Shown: in pieces, positions 7,499 through 13,902 of the stretch | Position numbering within the stretch: position 1 is the first letter of the stretch | How the letters are laid out: every line of letters begins with the position of its first letter | Source of the DNA: Acidobacteriota bacterium | GTDB taxonomy: Bacteria; Acidobacteriota; Terriglobia; Terriglobales; Acidobacteriaceae | NCBI GenBank assembly: GCA_028873155.1 | Contig: JAGWML010000053.1 | Location: 1 to 13,902 of the forward strand | Reading direction: 5' to 3' | DNA: 13,902 nt | The notes under the pieces: model-generated | Database searches by the model: none | What the model saw: only the letters and a program-made list of their open reading frames with translations | What the model was told of the DNA's origin: nothing | Program-made: the position numbers and the translations under genes

Positions 7499-9661
7499 AT
7501 GCATCGCTTCATCGCCACCGCTCTGATTGTTCTTGCACTCTCCACCATCGCGCACGCCCAGGACACGGCATACCGCGCCGAGGGTCAGCAGATCCCACCG
7601 CCCCGTTGCATGGACCTGCACCACGCATGGGAAGGCCCCGCTATCATCTGCCCTCCCAACATCCATGAGCACTGGCTCGCCGACATCCAGCACTGGCGCT
7701 CTGAACGCCGCATCCGTGTCGCGTTTGACCCCACGCGGTATGAAATGCCCGCGCTGCAATGGACGCAGAGCAGCTTCATCCAGCCGCAGATGATGGTGCA
7801 CGATCGTTTCATCTACGATCCTGTCGCGCGCCGTTACACCGTTGACCGCTATTTGAATGACCTCGAAAAGCGCTACGGCGGCATCGATGCCGTGCTCGTC
7901 TGGGCCACCTACCCCAACATGGGCGTGGACAGCCGCAATCAGCTCGAGATGGTCGAGTCCATGCCCGGCGGCATTGAGGGCGTCCGCCAGATGGTCGCCG
8001 ACTTCCATCGCCGCGGCGTCCGCGTGCTATTTCCCATGATGATGTGGGACGAAGGCACCGACAAGCCGGATCAGCCCTGGCCGCAGGCGCTTGCCGCGCT
8101 CATGAAGCAAATCGGCGCGGATGGTATCAATGGCGACACACAGGACGGCGTGCCGCTTGAGTTCTCCCTCGCCGCAGAAAAGATTGGCCACCCTCTCGCC
8201 TTTGAACCGGAAGACAGTCCAAGCGATGAAGCGCTCGCCTGGAATGTGATGACGTGGGGCCAGTACAATTTTCCCTTCATTCCCATGGTTGACCGCTTCA
8301 AGTGGCTGGAGTCGCGCCACATGGTCAACATCAGCGACCGCTGGAACACCGACAAGACCGACGATTTGCAGTATGCCTTTTTCAATGGCATCGGCTGGGA
8401 AAGCTGGGAAAACATCTGGGGCATCTGGAATGGCATTCCGCCCCGCGACGCCGAGGCCACCCGCCGCGTGGCCAGCATCGAGCGAGCCATCGCGCCGTTC
8501 CTCATCAGCCCCGCATGGGAGCCGCTCTACCCCATGCACAACTACGGCATCTACGCCAGCCGCTGGCCGCTCGGGCAGGAGACTGTCTGGACCATCGTCA
8601 ACCGCACCGGCTATGACGCGGACGGACCGCAGATGGACATTCCTGCCACTCCGGGCATGCGCTACTTCGATCTCTACCACGGCGTTGAGTTGAAGCCGCA
8701 GCCACGCGGAGCCCACACCGCGCTGAGCTTCTCCATGGAGGCGCACGGATACGGAGCCATCCTCGCCACGCCCGGAGGCCCCAGCGCCGCCATCAAGTCG
8801 CTGCTGCAGACTATGGCATCGATGACCGCGAAGCCCTTAGCCAGCCTCTCGCACCAGTGGACCGTGCTGCCGCAGCAGATCGTCGAGATACCCGCCACCA
8901 CGCCTGCCGTCGAAGAGCCGTCTGGCATGATCCGCATCGCCGGCGGTGAATTTGATTTCCGTGTGCAGGGTACAGAAATCGAAGGCGGCGACGAGCCCGG
9001 CGTCGATGTGCAGTATCCGTGGGAAGACTCACCGCGTCGCTTCCATGAGCACCGTATGACCATCCAGCCGTTCTTCATCGATAAGTATCCGGTGACGAAT
9101 GCCCAGTTCAAGCAGTTCCTTGACGCCACGCATTACGCGCCCACAGACAAGGGAAATTTCCTGCGCGACTGGAAGAACGGCGACTATCCCGAAGGCTGGG
9201 GCGGTCGCCCCGTCACTTGGATCTCCATTGAAGACGCGCGTGCCTACGCCAGGTGGGCCGGCAAGCGCCTGCCGCACGAGTGGGAGTGGCAGATGGCCGC
9301 CGAAGGCACCGATGGCCGTGAATACCCCTGGGGCAGCCAGTGGCAGCCCGTCAACATCCCGCTGCCGGATAAGGGCCGCACCATGCGCGGGCCCGACCCC
9401 GTCGATGCGCATCCACAGGGCGCCAGCCCGTCCGGCGTGATGGATATGGTCGGCAACGTCTGGCAGTGGACCGAGGAATTCGCCGACGAGCACACGCGCG
9501 CCGCCATCCTCCGCGGCGGCGAGTACTATCAGCCGCAGGGCTCCGTCTGGTACTTCCCGCCCGCCTTCGGCAATCATGAACACAGCAAGCTGCTGCTGAT
9601 GGCGCCCAGTTACGACCGCTCCGGCGGCATTGGTTTCCGCTGTGTGCGCGACGCGCAGTGA
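7499..9661 (+). CDS. Secreted glycoside-hydrolase-like barrel fused to a catalytically dead SUMF1/FGE-sulfatase domain
   Basis: 720 residues, ATG at 7499 with GGAGA at 7486-7490. Residues 1-20 are a Sec signal peptide ending AHA before QD. Residues about 70-345 read as a TIM barrel of glycoside hydrolase type, with strands GGIDAVLVWATYP (127-139), GVRVLFPMMMWDEGT (173-187), GADGINGDTQDG (206-217) and PLAFEPED (232-239). D213, D216, E235 and E237 are candidate catalytic acids (inference). Residues 355-425 resemble a beta-sandwich that closes many hydrolases (TVWTIVNRTG, YFDLYHGVELKP, AHGYGAILATP). Residues 473-718 are an FGE-sulfatase (SUMF1) fold: FFIDKYPVTNAQFKQFL, KRLPHEWEWQMAAEG, YPWG, DMVGNVWQWTEE, RGGEYY, GGIGFRCVRD. 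The two cysteines that make formylglycine are absent (Q and V by alignment), and the protein has only C37, C51 and C715. The SUMF1 part therefore probably binds rather than oxidises. The substrate is unknown. Confidence 0.85.
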   Translation: MHRFIATALIVLALSTIAHAQDTAYRAEGQQIPPPRCMDLHHAWEGPAIICPPNIHEHWLADIQHWRSERRIRVAFDPTRYEMPALQWTQSSFIQPQMMVHDRFIYDPVARRYTVDRYLNDLEKRYGGIDAVLVWATYPNMGVDSRNQLEMVESMPGGIEGVRQMVADFHRRGVRVLFPMMMWDEGTDKPDQPWPQALAALMKQIGADGINGDTQDGVPLEFSLAAEKIGHPLAFEPEDSPSDEALAWNVMTWGQYNFPFIPMVDRFKWLESRHMVNISDRWNTDKTDDLQYAFFNGIGWESWENIWGIWNGIPPRDAEATRRVASIERAIAPFLISPAWEPLYPMHNYGIYASRWPLGQETVWTIVNRTGYDADGPQMDIPATPGMRYFDLYHGVELKPQPRGAHTALSFSMEAHGYGAILATPGGPSAAIKSLLQTMASMTAKPLASLSHQWTVLPQQIVEIPATTPAVEEPSGMIRIAGGEFDFRVQGTEIEGGDEPGVDVQYPWEDSPRRFHEHRMTIQPFFIDKYPVTNAQFKQFLDATHYAPTDKGNFLRDWKNGDYPEGWGGRPVTWISIEDARAYARWAGKRLPHEWEWQMAAEGTDGREYPWGSQWQPVNIPLPDKGRTMRGPDPVDAHPQGASPSGVMDMVGNVWQWTEEFADEHTRAAILRGGEYYQPQGSVWYFPPAFGNHEHSKLLLMAPSYDRSGGIGFRCVRDAQ

Positions 9662-9684
9662 GTCTGTCGCGAATGGACCGCTCT

Positions 9685-10512
9685 TCAGGCCACTTCGTTT
9701 TCCAGCACGCCGATCGGCTGAATCGTAATCCGGATGCGGTCGCCGCTCGCCAGCGTGAAGGCGTTTGGCGGAACAATGCCTGTCCCCGTCATCAGGAAAC
9801 AACCATGCGGAAACGAGTTCTCGCGGTGCAGATACTCGACGAGAACCTGCGGATCGCGCTTCAACTCCGTCAGCGCCACGCAGCCCGCAAACTCCACCAT
9901 CCCGCGCCGGAAGATCTCCAGCATAATCTCCGTCGCGTGCGGCAGCGGTATCGTCGCCAGCAGAATGCACGGGCCCAGCGCGCAGCTTCCGCTGTACACC
10001 TTCGCCTGCGGAAGGTACAGCGGATTCTCGCCCTCTATATCGCGCGAGCTCATGTCATTGCCAATCGTGTAGCCCGTGATGCGCCCCGCCGGACTGACCA
10101 GCAGTGTCAGCTCAGGCTCCGGTACCGACCACCGCGCGTCACGCCGGATGCGCACCTTCTCGTCCGGCCCCACAGTCCGGTTCGCCGTTGATTTGAAGAA
10201 CAGCTCTGGCCGCTCGGCCGAGTACACGCGGTCATAAAAGTCACCGCCGCCCGCATTCTTGGCCTCTTCCATGCGCGCACCGCGGCTGCGATAGTAGGTC
10301 ACACCTGCGGCCCAAACCTCCTGCTGCCCAATCGGCGCCAGCACTCTTGCCGCATGAAACTCGCTCGACGGCCGCGCAGTCGCCACCACACCGGCCAGAA
10401 ACTCCGGCAGGTCCTCCCGCGCCATCAAATCGTCCCAACTCATCTCCGGCACGCGATAGTGCTGCGCGTCCTCCTCAACAAAGTTCCCGCGATCCGTACG
10501 ATAGAGCTTCAA
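9685..10512 (-). CDS. 2-keto-3-deoxy-D-arabinonate dehydratase-like protein (FAH fold)
   Basis: 275 residues from a TTG start at 10512, chosen because a perfect AGGAGG lies 9 bases upstream and the product then begins MKLYRTDRG like archaeal KdaD. An in-frame ATG at 10548 would add 12 Arg-rich residues and place that AGGAGG inside the gene. Conserved blocks: EVWAAGVTYYRSRGARMEEA, FYDRVYSAERPELFFKST, VPEPELTLL, GYTIGNDMSSRD, EGENPLYLPQAKVYSGSCALGP and TGTGIVPP. Carboxylates E132 and E134 (in PEPEL) and D153 are the expected Mg2+ ligands. The close likeness is to Sulfolobus KdaD, which dehydrates 2-keto-3-deoxy-D-arabinonate to 2-oxoglutarate semialdehyde, rather than to true fumarylacetoacetate hydrolase. 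The rest of that pathway is not in the window. It lies 63 bases downstream of hutH on the same strand and ends 23 bases from the convergent secreted protein gene. A different 2-keto acid substrate remains possible. Confidence 0.83.
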   Translation of the reverse strand: MKLYRTDRGNFVEEDAQHYRVPEMSWDDLMAREDLPEFLAGVVATARPSSEFHAARVLAPIGQQEVWAAGVTYYRSRGARMEEAKNAGGGDFYDRVYSAERPELFFKSTANRTVGPDEKVRIRRDARWSVPEPELTLLVSPAGRITGYTIGNDMSSRDIEGENPLYLPQAKVYSGSCALGPCILLATIPLPHATEIMLEIFRRGMVEFAGCVALTELKRDPQVLVEYLHRENSFPHGCFLMTGTGIVPPNAFTLASGDRIRITIQPIGVLENEVA

Positions 10513-10521
10513 CCGTGCACG

Positions 10522-10527
10522 CCTCCT
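10522..10527 (-). promoter_or_regulatory. Ribosome binding site AGGAGG that sets the TTG start of the KdaD-like gene
   Basis: On the minus strand this is a full anti-Shine-Dalgarno complement placed 9 bases before TTG (10512-10510). It is the strongest such site I see in the window and favours TTG over the in-frame ATG at 10548. Confidence 0.65.
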
Positions 10528-10537
10528 GCGCTCGCCT

Positions 10538-10550
10538 CCATGGTACATGG
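10538..10550. repeat. Perfect short inverted repeat CCATG-GTA-CATGG
   Basis: Five-base arms with a three-base centre lie just upstream of the AGGAGG of the KdaD-like gene, in the gap after hutH. It contains the alternative ATG start at 10548. It could be an operator half, a weak hairpin or chance; no U-rich tract follows, so it is not a terminator. A second short stem, CAGGC-N6-GCCTG, lies at 10556-10571 in the same gap and also lacks a U-tract. Confidence 0.2.
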
Positions 10551-10575
10551 ATAGCCAGGCACAACGGCCTGTCGA

Positions 10576-12111
10576 TTACTGACGCAGCGCATCAAACGTC
10601 CCGGCACGTACAGCGCCGGCCAGCGCCTCGATCTCCCCGGACAGCACGCGGTCCTGCTCCAGCTTCGGCACAATCCTCCTCACCGCATCGTGCGCCTCCT
10701 GCACGCGGCGAGCCGGTCGCAAGGGTAAACGACATTCAAGCCCCTGCGCGGCACACATCATCTCGATGGCCAGCACGCGTTCTGCATTCTCCACCACCTG
10801 CCGCAGCTTCAGCGCGCCTGTCATGCCCATCGAGACATGATCCTCTTTGCCCCCATCCGTTGGGATACTCCCCGTCGACGAGGGATGGGCCAGTACCTGG
10901 CACTCGTTGATCAGCGCAGCGGCCACAATCTGCGCCATCATAAAGCCCGATGACACACCTGGGTCCGCCGCAAGAAATGCAGGCAGGCCCTCGTTGATAT
11001 CTGGATTCAGCAGACGGTCGATACGCCGTTCCGTGATACTCGCCAGGTCCGTCATCGCAACTGCCGCATAGTCCAACGCGTAGGCCAGCGGCGCTCCATG
11101 AAAGTTGCCGCCGCTCATCACCACGCCGTGTGCAGTCCCATCTTCGCGCTGCTCTGAAAAAATCAGCGGATTGTCCGTTGCCGAACCGGATTCTGTCTCC
11201 AGCACGCCGCACACATGCGCCAGCACGCCGCGGACGGCTCCGTGCACCTGGGGCATACAGCGCAAGCAATAGGCATCCTGCACGCGCGTGTCGCGCACCC
11301 GGTGCGACTCGCGAATCTCCGAGCCTTCCAGCAGGCTCAGCAAGTGCGCCGCCGCTGCAATCTGCCCCGCATGGGGCCGTGCCTCATGAATCCGCGCATC
11401 AAAGGCCGCCGGCGTTCCCTTCAGGGCCTCCAGAGACATCGCACCGGCCACATCGGCCAGCTCCGTCACCCTCATCGCACGCGCCGTTGCCAGCCCGCCC
11501 ACCGCGGTCATGGCCTGCGTGCCATTCAGCAGCGCCAATCCCTCCTTCGCGGTCAGCCGCGCCGGTTGCAGTCCCGCGCGACGCAGCGCCTCGCTACCCG
11601 CCATGCGCTCGCCTCCAAACCACGCCTCGCCTTCGCCAATCACCACCAGCGCCAGATGCGCCAGCGGCGCAAGGTCGCCGCTCGCTCCCACCGAGCCCTT
11701 CTCGGGAATCACCGGATGCACGCCTGAGTTCAGCAGAGCCACCAGCAATTCGAGCAGCTCAGGCCGCACGCCGCTGTATCCCTTGGCCAACACATTCGCG
11801 CGCAGCAGCACCATCGCACGCGATTCAGCCTCCGACAGCGGCTGCCCCACCCCGCCTGCGTGGCTGCGCACCAGGTTCAGTTGCAGCTCCGCCAGCCGCT
11901 CCGGCGCAATGCGCACATCGGCCAACTTGCCAAAGCCCGTGTTCACGCCATAAACGGTCTCACCGGCCGCCACAATCTCTTCAATCCTCAAGCGGCACGC
12001 AGCCACGCGCTCCAGCGCAGGCGCTGCCACACGCACCGGCCGGCGCACCACCGCTGCAGTCTCGATCTCCGCCAGCGTCAGGGGCTGGCCATCCAGAATC
12101 AAGTCTTCCAT
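10576..12111 (-). CDS. hutH: Histidine ammonia-lyase
   Basis: 511 residues, normal length. It removes ammonia from L-histidine to give trans-urocanate, the first step of histidine breakdown, in the cytoplasm. The self-cyclising MIO triad Ala143-Ser144-Gly145 lies within GSVGASGDLAPLAHLALV. YGVNTGFGKLADV carries the catalytic Tyr54. The selectivity switch reads SH in NLVRSHAGGVG, as in histidine rather than tyrosine or phenylalanine lyases. AYCLRCMPQVHGA and GGNFHGAPLAYALDYAAVA are further family blocks. ATG at 12111 is chosen because AGGA lies 7 bases upstream; a GTG at 12117 would add two residues. hutU, hutI and hutG are not in the window. It is divergent from an Lrp/AsnC regulator across 92 bases, and a KdaD-like gene follows in the same direction, so both may share a promoter. 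Confidence 0.95.
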   Translation of the reverse strand: MEDLILDGQPLTLAEIETAAVVRRPVRVAAPALERVAACRLRIEEIVAAGETVYGVNTGFGKLADVRIAPERLAELQLNLVRSHAGGVGQPLSEAESRAMVLLRANVLAKGYSGVRPELLELLVALLNSGVHPVIPEKGSVGASGDLAPLAHLALVVIGEGEAWFGGERMAGSEALRRAGLQPARLTAKEGLALLNGTQAMTAVGGLATARAMRVTELADVAGAMSLEALKGTPAAFDARIHEARPHAGQIAAAAHLLSLLEGSEIRESHRVRDTRVQDAYCLRCMPQVHGAVRGVLAHVCGVLETESGSATDNPLIFSEQREDGTAHGVVMSGGNFHGAPLAYALDYAAVAMTDLASITERRIDRLLNPDINEGLPAFLAADPGVSSGFMMAQIVAAALINECQVLAHPSSTGSIPTDGGKEDHVSMGMTGALKLRQVVENAERVLAIEMMCAAQGLECRLPLRPARRVQEAHDAVRRIVPKLEQDRVLSGEIEALAGAVRAGTFDALRQ

Positions 12112-12137
12112 GTGCACATCCTAGGCCTGATTCCTCA

Positions 12138-12164
12138 TTGCGAACAGCGGCTTTTTCCTATATT
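12138..12164 (+). promoter_or_regulatory. Possible promoter of the Lrp/AsnC gene
   Basis: TTGCGA (12138-12143) and TATATT (12159-12164) lie in the hutH-lrp divergent gap, 15 bases apart, about 40 bases before the ATG at 12204. The -10 element is good; the spacing is two bases short of the usual 17. Recognised by eye only. Confidence 0.33.
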
Positions 12165-12170
12165 TCTGGA
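12156..12170. promoter_or_regulatory. Candidate Lrp-type operator TCC-(AT-rich)-GGA
   Basis: The 15-base TCC-TATATTTCT-GGA has inverted three-base arms and an AT-rich centre. It agrees with 10 of 15 positions of the E. coli Lrp consensus YAGHAWATTWTDCTR. It stands between hutH and lrp, overlapping the proposed lrp -10 element, where autoregulation and control of hutH would be expected. It is the most AT-rich run in an otherwise GC-rich window. The site is weak on its own. Confidence 0.25.
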
Positions 12171-12203
12171 CTTGTACGCTGGATTCATCTACGCTTGCGA
12201 GAT

Positions 12204-12704
12204 ATGGCCATGGATTCCGCGGCGCTGATGGATATATATGGACGAAAGCTTCTTGACGAGCTTCAGCGCAATGCCCGCCTCAGCCTCGCCGAGTTGAGCC
12301 GCCGCATCGGCCTTTCGCCCACCGCCACCGCCGAGCGCCTCAAGCAGATGGAAGAGATCGGCATCCTCCGCGGCTACACGGTCGACATTGATCGCGACGC
12401 CCTCGGCCTGGACGTCATGGCCTTCATCCGTATGAGCTGCGGCGGCCAGAACTATCGCCGCCTTCTCGACTTCGTGCAGACGCTCGAAGAGGTCCGCGAG
12501 TGCCACCACCTGACCGGCAGCGACGACTTCCTCCTCAAGGTCACCACCACGAATATGGCCGATCTTGAGGCGTTAATTGAGGCGCTACTTCCCTACGGCA
12601 CCCCCGTCACGAGCCTCGTGCTCTCCTCGCCCGTGGAGCATCGCCGCTTCGCCGTCACCGGCAAACTCGTCACCATCTCCCGCAAGCCCTCGCGCCGGCG
12701 CTGA
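12204..12704 (+). CDS. Lrp/AsnC family transcriptional regulator
   Basis: 166 residues, typical size. It has an N-terminal winged helix-turn-helix (about 10-58: DIYGRKLLDELQRNARLSLA, ELSRRIGLSPTATAERLKQM, GILRGYTVDID). A C-terminal RAM ligand-binding and oligomerisation domain follows (about 67-145: MAFIRMSCGG, CHHLTGSDDFLLKVTTTN, LEALIEALLPYG). Such proteins bind amino acids and control nearby amino-acid genes; here it is divergent from hutH, so histidine or urocanate control of hutH is a fair inference. The C-terminus ends in a basic tail (SRKPSRRR). The frame is open far upstream through hutH antisense, but homology starts only near DIYGRKLL, so ATG 12204 is preferred. ATG 12210 is an alternative, and neither has a strong ribosome binding site. 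Confidence 0.92.
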   Translation: MAMDSAALMDIYGRKLLDELQRNARLSLAELSRRIGLSPTATAERLKQMEEIGILRGYTVDIDRDALGLDVMAFIRMSCGGQNYRRLLDFVQTLEEVRECHHLTGSDDFLLKVTTTNMADLEALIEALLPYGTPVTSLVLSSPVEHRRFAVTGKLVTISRKPSRRR

Positions 12705-12714
12705 CCATTTCCCC

Positions 12715-12745
12715 TTGCGCATCCCATCCAAAATCGCTTTATATG
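12715..12745 (+). promoter_or_regulatory. Possible promoter of the Gfo/Idh/MocA gene
   Basis: TTGCGC (12715-12720) and TATATG (12740-12745) lie in the 118-base gap after the Lrp gene, 19 bases apart and about 77 bases before the ATG at 12823. The match is moderate and the spacing long. The gap shows no obvious terminator for the Lrp gene. Confidence 0.22.
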
Positions 12746-12822
12746 GACGAGATACGAAGATTCTCTCTCCAACCCCGTTAACCTCAATTCGCACGAACCC
12801 ACGTAAGCGAGGCTACTCCGTT

Positions 12823-13902
12823 ATGACACTCACTCGTAGAGAATTCACGCGCCTCAGCGCACTCGGCATCGCCGCATCCGTCGCGCCGTCGCTTCCAGCA
12901 CAACCCTCCGGGGAAAAGACCGGCTACGCCATCATCGGCCTCGGACGCATCGCCGATCACTTCATGGCGGGCATCCGCAACACGTCCAACTCGCGCGTCG
13001 CGGCCCTCGTCAGCGGCCATCGCGACAAAGCCGAGCGCATCGCTGCCGACTACGGCGTGCCCTCCGCCTCCATTTACAGCTACGAAAACTTCGACGAGAT
13101 CGCGAAGAACAAGGACGTCCAGGCCGTCTACGTCGCGCTGCCCAACTCCATGCACGCCGAGTACACCATCCGCGCAGCGAAAGCCGGCAAGCATGTCCTC
13201 TGCGAAAAGCCGATGAGCACCTCCATCGCTGATGCCGAAGCGATGATCGCAGCCTGCAAGGCCGCCAACGTCAAGCTCATGATCGCGTACCGCTGCCACT
13301 ATGAGCCCACCAACCTCAAGGCAGTCCAGCTCATTCGCTCAGGCGCCATCGGCCAGGTACAAGGCATTGAAAGCGCCTTCGGCTTTCCCATGGCTCCGGG
13401 GGAGTGGCGTCTCAATCGCAAGCTCTCTGGCGGAGGCCCGCTCGTCGACGTCGGAATTTACTCCCTCAACGCCTGCCGCTACCTCACCGGCGAAGAACCC
13501 GAGCACATCTCCGCTTTCGCCTCGGTCATCGACCATGACGGCCGCTTCACCGAGGTGGAAGAGAACGTCTCCTGGACCATGAAGTTCCCCTCCGGCATCG
13601 TCGCCAGTTGCAACACCACCTATGGTGCGATGATGGGCGGCTACTTTCGAGTCCACGGCTCAAAGGGCTGGATCGCGGGCGACCCTGCTTTCAACTATGA
13701 TGGCGTGCGCCTGCTTGGCGATTTCGGCGGCAAGCCGCTCGATGAGCCCAATCCCGCACGCGATCCCTATCAGTTCACCGCGCAGGCCGATCACTTCTCT
13801 CACTGCGTTCAGAATGGCCTGGAGCCCAAGACACCGGGCGAAGAGGGACTGCGCGACTTGCGATATATCGCAGAGATCTACCGTTCCGCTGGCCTTACTC
13901 TC
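12823..13902 (+). CDS. Tat-exported Gfo/Idh/MocA oxidoreductase (glucose-fructose oxidoreductase-like), 3' end missing
   Basis: 360 residues are present and the frame is still open at the right edge; probably only a short tail is missing. The N-terminus MTLTRREFTRLSALGIAA is a twin-arginine signal (TRREF), with cleavage expected around residues 25-29. The Rossmann NAD(P) site is YAIIGLGRIADHF (35-47). The family motif EKPMSTS (128-134) holds the catalytic-type Lys129, and DVGIYSLNACRYLTGEEP (209-226) carries Tyr213. These two residues match the Lys/Tyr pair of Zymomonas glucose-fructose oxidoreductase, a periplasmic Tat enzyme with tightly bound NADP. The likely job is oxidation or reduction of a sugar or polyol in the periplasm; the substrate is not known. 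ATG at 12823 has a GCGAGG about 10 bases upstream. Confidence 0.9.
   Translation, partial: MTLTRREFTRLSALGIAASVAPSLPAQPSGEKTGYAIIGLGRIADHFMAGIRNTSNSRVAALVSGHRDKAERIAADYGVPSASIYSYENFDEIAKNKDVQAVYVALPNSMHAEYTIRAAKAGKHVLCEKPMSTSIADAEAMIAACKAANVKLMIAYRCHYEPTNLKAVQLIRSGAIGQVQGIESAFGFPMAPGEWRLNRKLSGGGPLVDVGIYSLNACRYLTGEEPEHISAFASVIDHDGRFTEVEENVSWTMKFPSGIVASCNTTYGAMMGGYFRVHGSKGWIAGDPAFNYDGVRLLGDFGGKPLDEPNPARDPYQFTAQADHFSHCVQNGLEPKTPGEEGLRDLRYIAEIYRSAGLTL

Noticed and set aside
10556..10571. CAGGC-N6-GCCTG stem after hutH as a terminator
   Set aside because: Only five pairs and no U-tract downstream on the minus strand, so read-through into the KdaD-like gene seems likely.
11130..12203. Upstream in-frame extension of the Lrp/AsnC gene through hutH antisense
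   Set aside because: The extension is Pro/Ala/Ser-rich antisense of hutH; family homology begins only after the ATG at 12204.
12235..12750. Repeated 11-base TATATGGACGA at the start of the Lrp gene and in the gap after it
   Set aside because: One copy is within coding sequence, and there is no extended similarity around the two copies; likely chance.

Overview
The window is GC-rich, densely packed bacterial DNA with small gaps and no RNA genes, insertion sequences, CRISPR arrays or phage genes that I can see. The gene content points to a soil-type Acidobacteriota (Terriglobia-like) chromosome. The clues are a DUF5916 outer-membrane-type protein, an EMO-type membrane Fe-S oxidoreductase next to etfBA, a ureide-permease-like transporter next to ribokinase, and a Tat-exported Gfo/Idh/MocA oxidoreductase. 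This assignment is inference from family distribution, not from a database search.

Left part (1-1535, minus strand): the N-terminal 281 residues of an exported DUF5916/CBM9-like protein run off the left edge. A small double-zinc-ribbon membrane protein lies upstream of it. The gap 845-1112 holds a good sigma-70-like promoter for the DUF5916 gene. The gap 1536-1734 separates the zinc-ribbon gene from the divergent operon and holds a CRP/FNR-like dyad.

Centre-left (1735-5390, plus strand): a tight three-gene unit, emo-etfB-etfA. EtfAB collects electrons from acyl-CoA or other dehydrogenases, and the membrane protein (heme-b-type membrane domain, two [4Fe-4S] ferredoxin motifs, two CCG domains) is expected to pass them to menaquinone. 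No dehydrogenase gene is in the window.

Centre (5502-9661, plus strand): a likely operon of a UPS-like permease, ribokinase and a secreted 720-residue protein. The last joins a glycoside-hydrolase-like barrel and beta-sandwich to a formylglycine-generating-enzyme (SUMF1) fold that has lost both catalytic cysteines. The set suggests extracellular release, uptake and phosphorylation of ribose or a ribose-containing compound. The fusion protein is the most unusual object in the window.

Right part (9685-13902): kdaD-like 2-keto-3-deoxy-arabinonate dehydratase and hutH (histidine ammonia-lyase) lie on the minus strand in the order hutH then kdaD, convergent with the fusion gene. An Lrp/AsnC regulator is divergent from hutH across 92 bp and is the obvious candidate regulator. 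The window ends inside a Tat-signal Gfo/Idh/MocA oxidoreductase that lacks only its C-terminus. There is no gene-free stretch over 300 bases.
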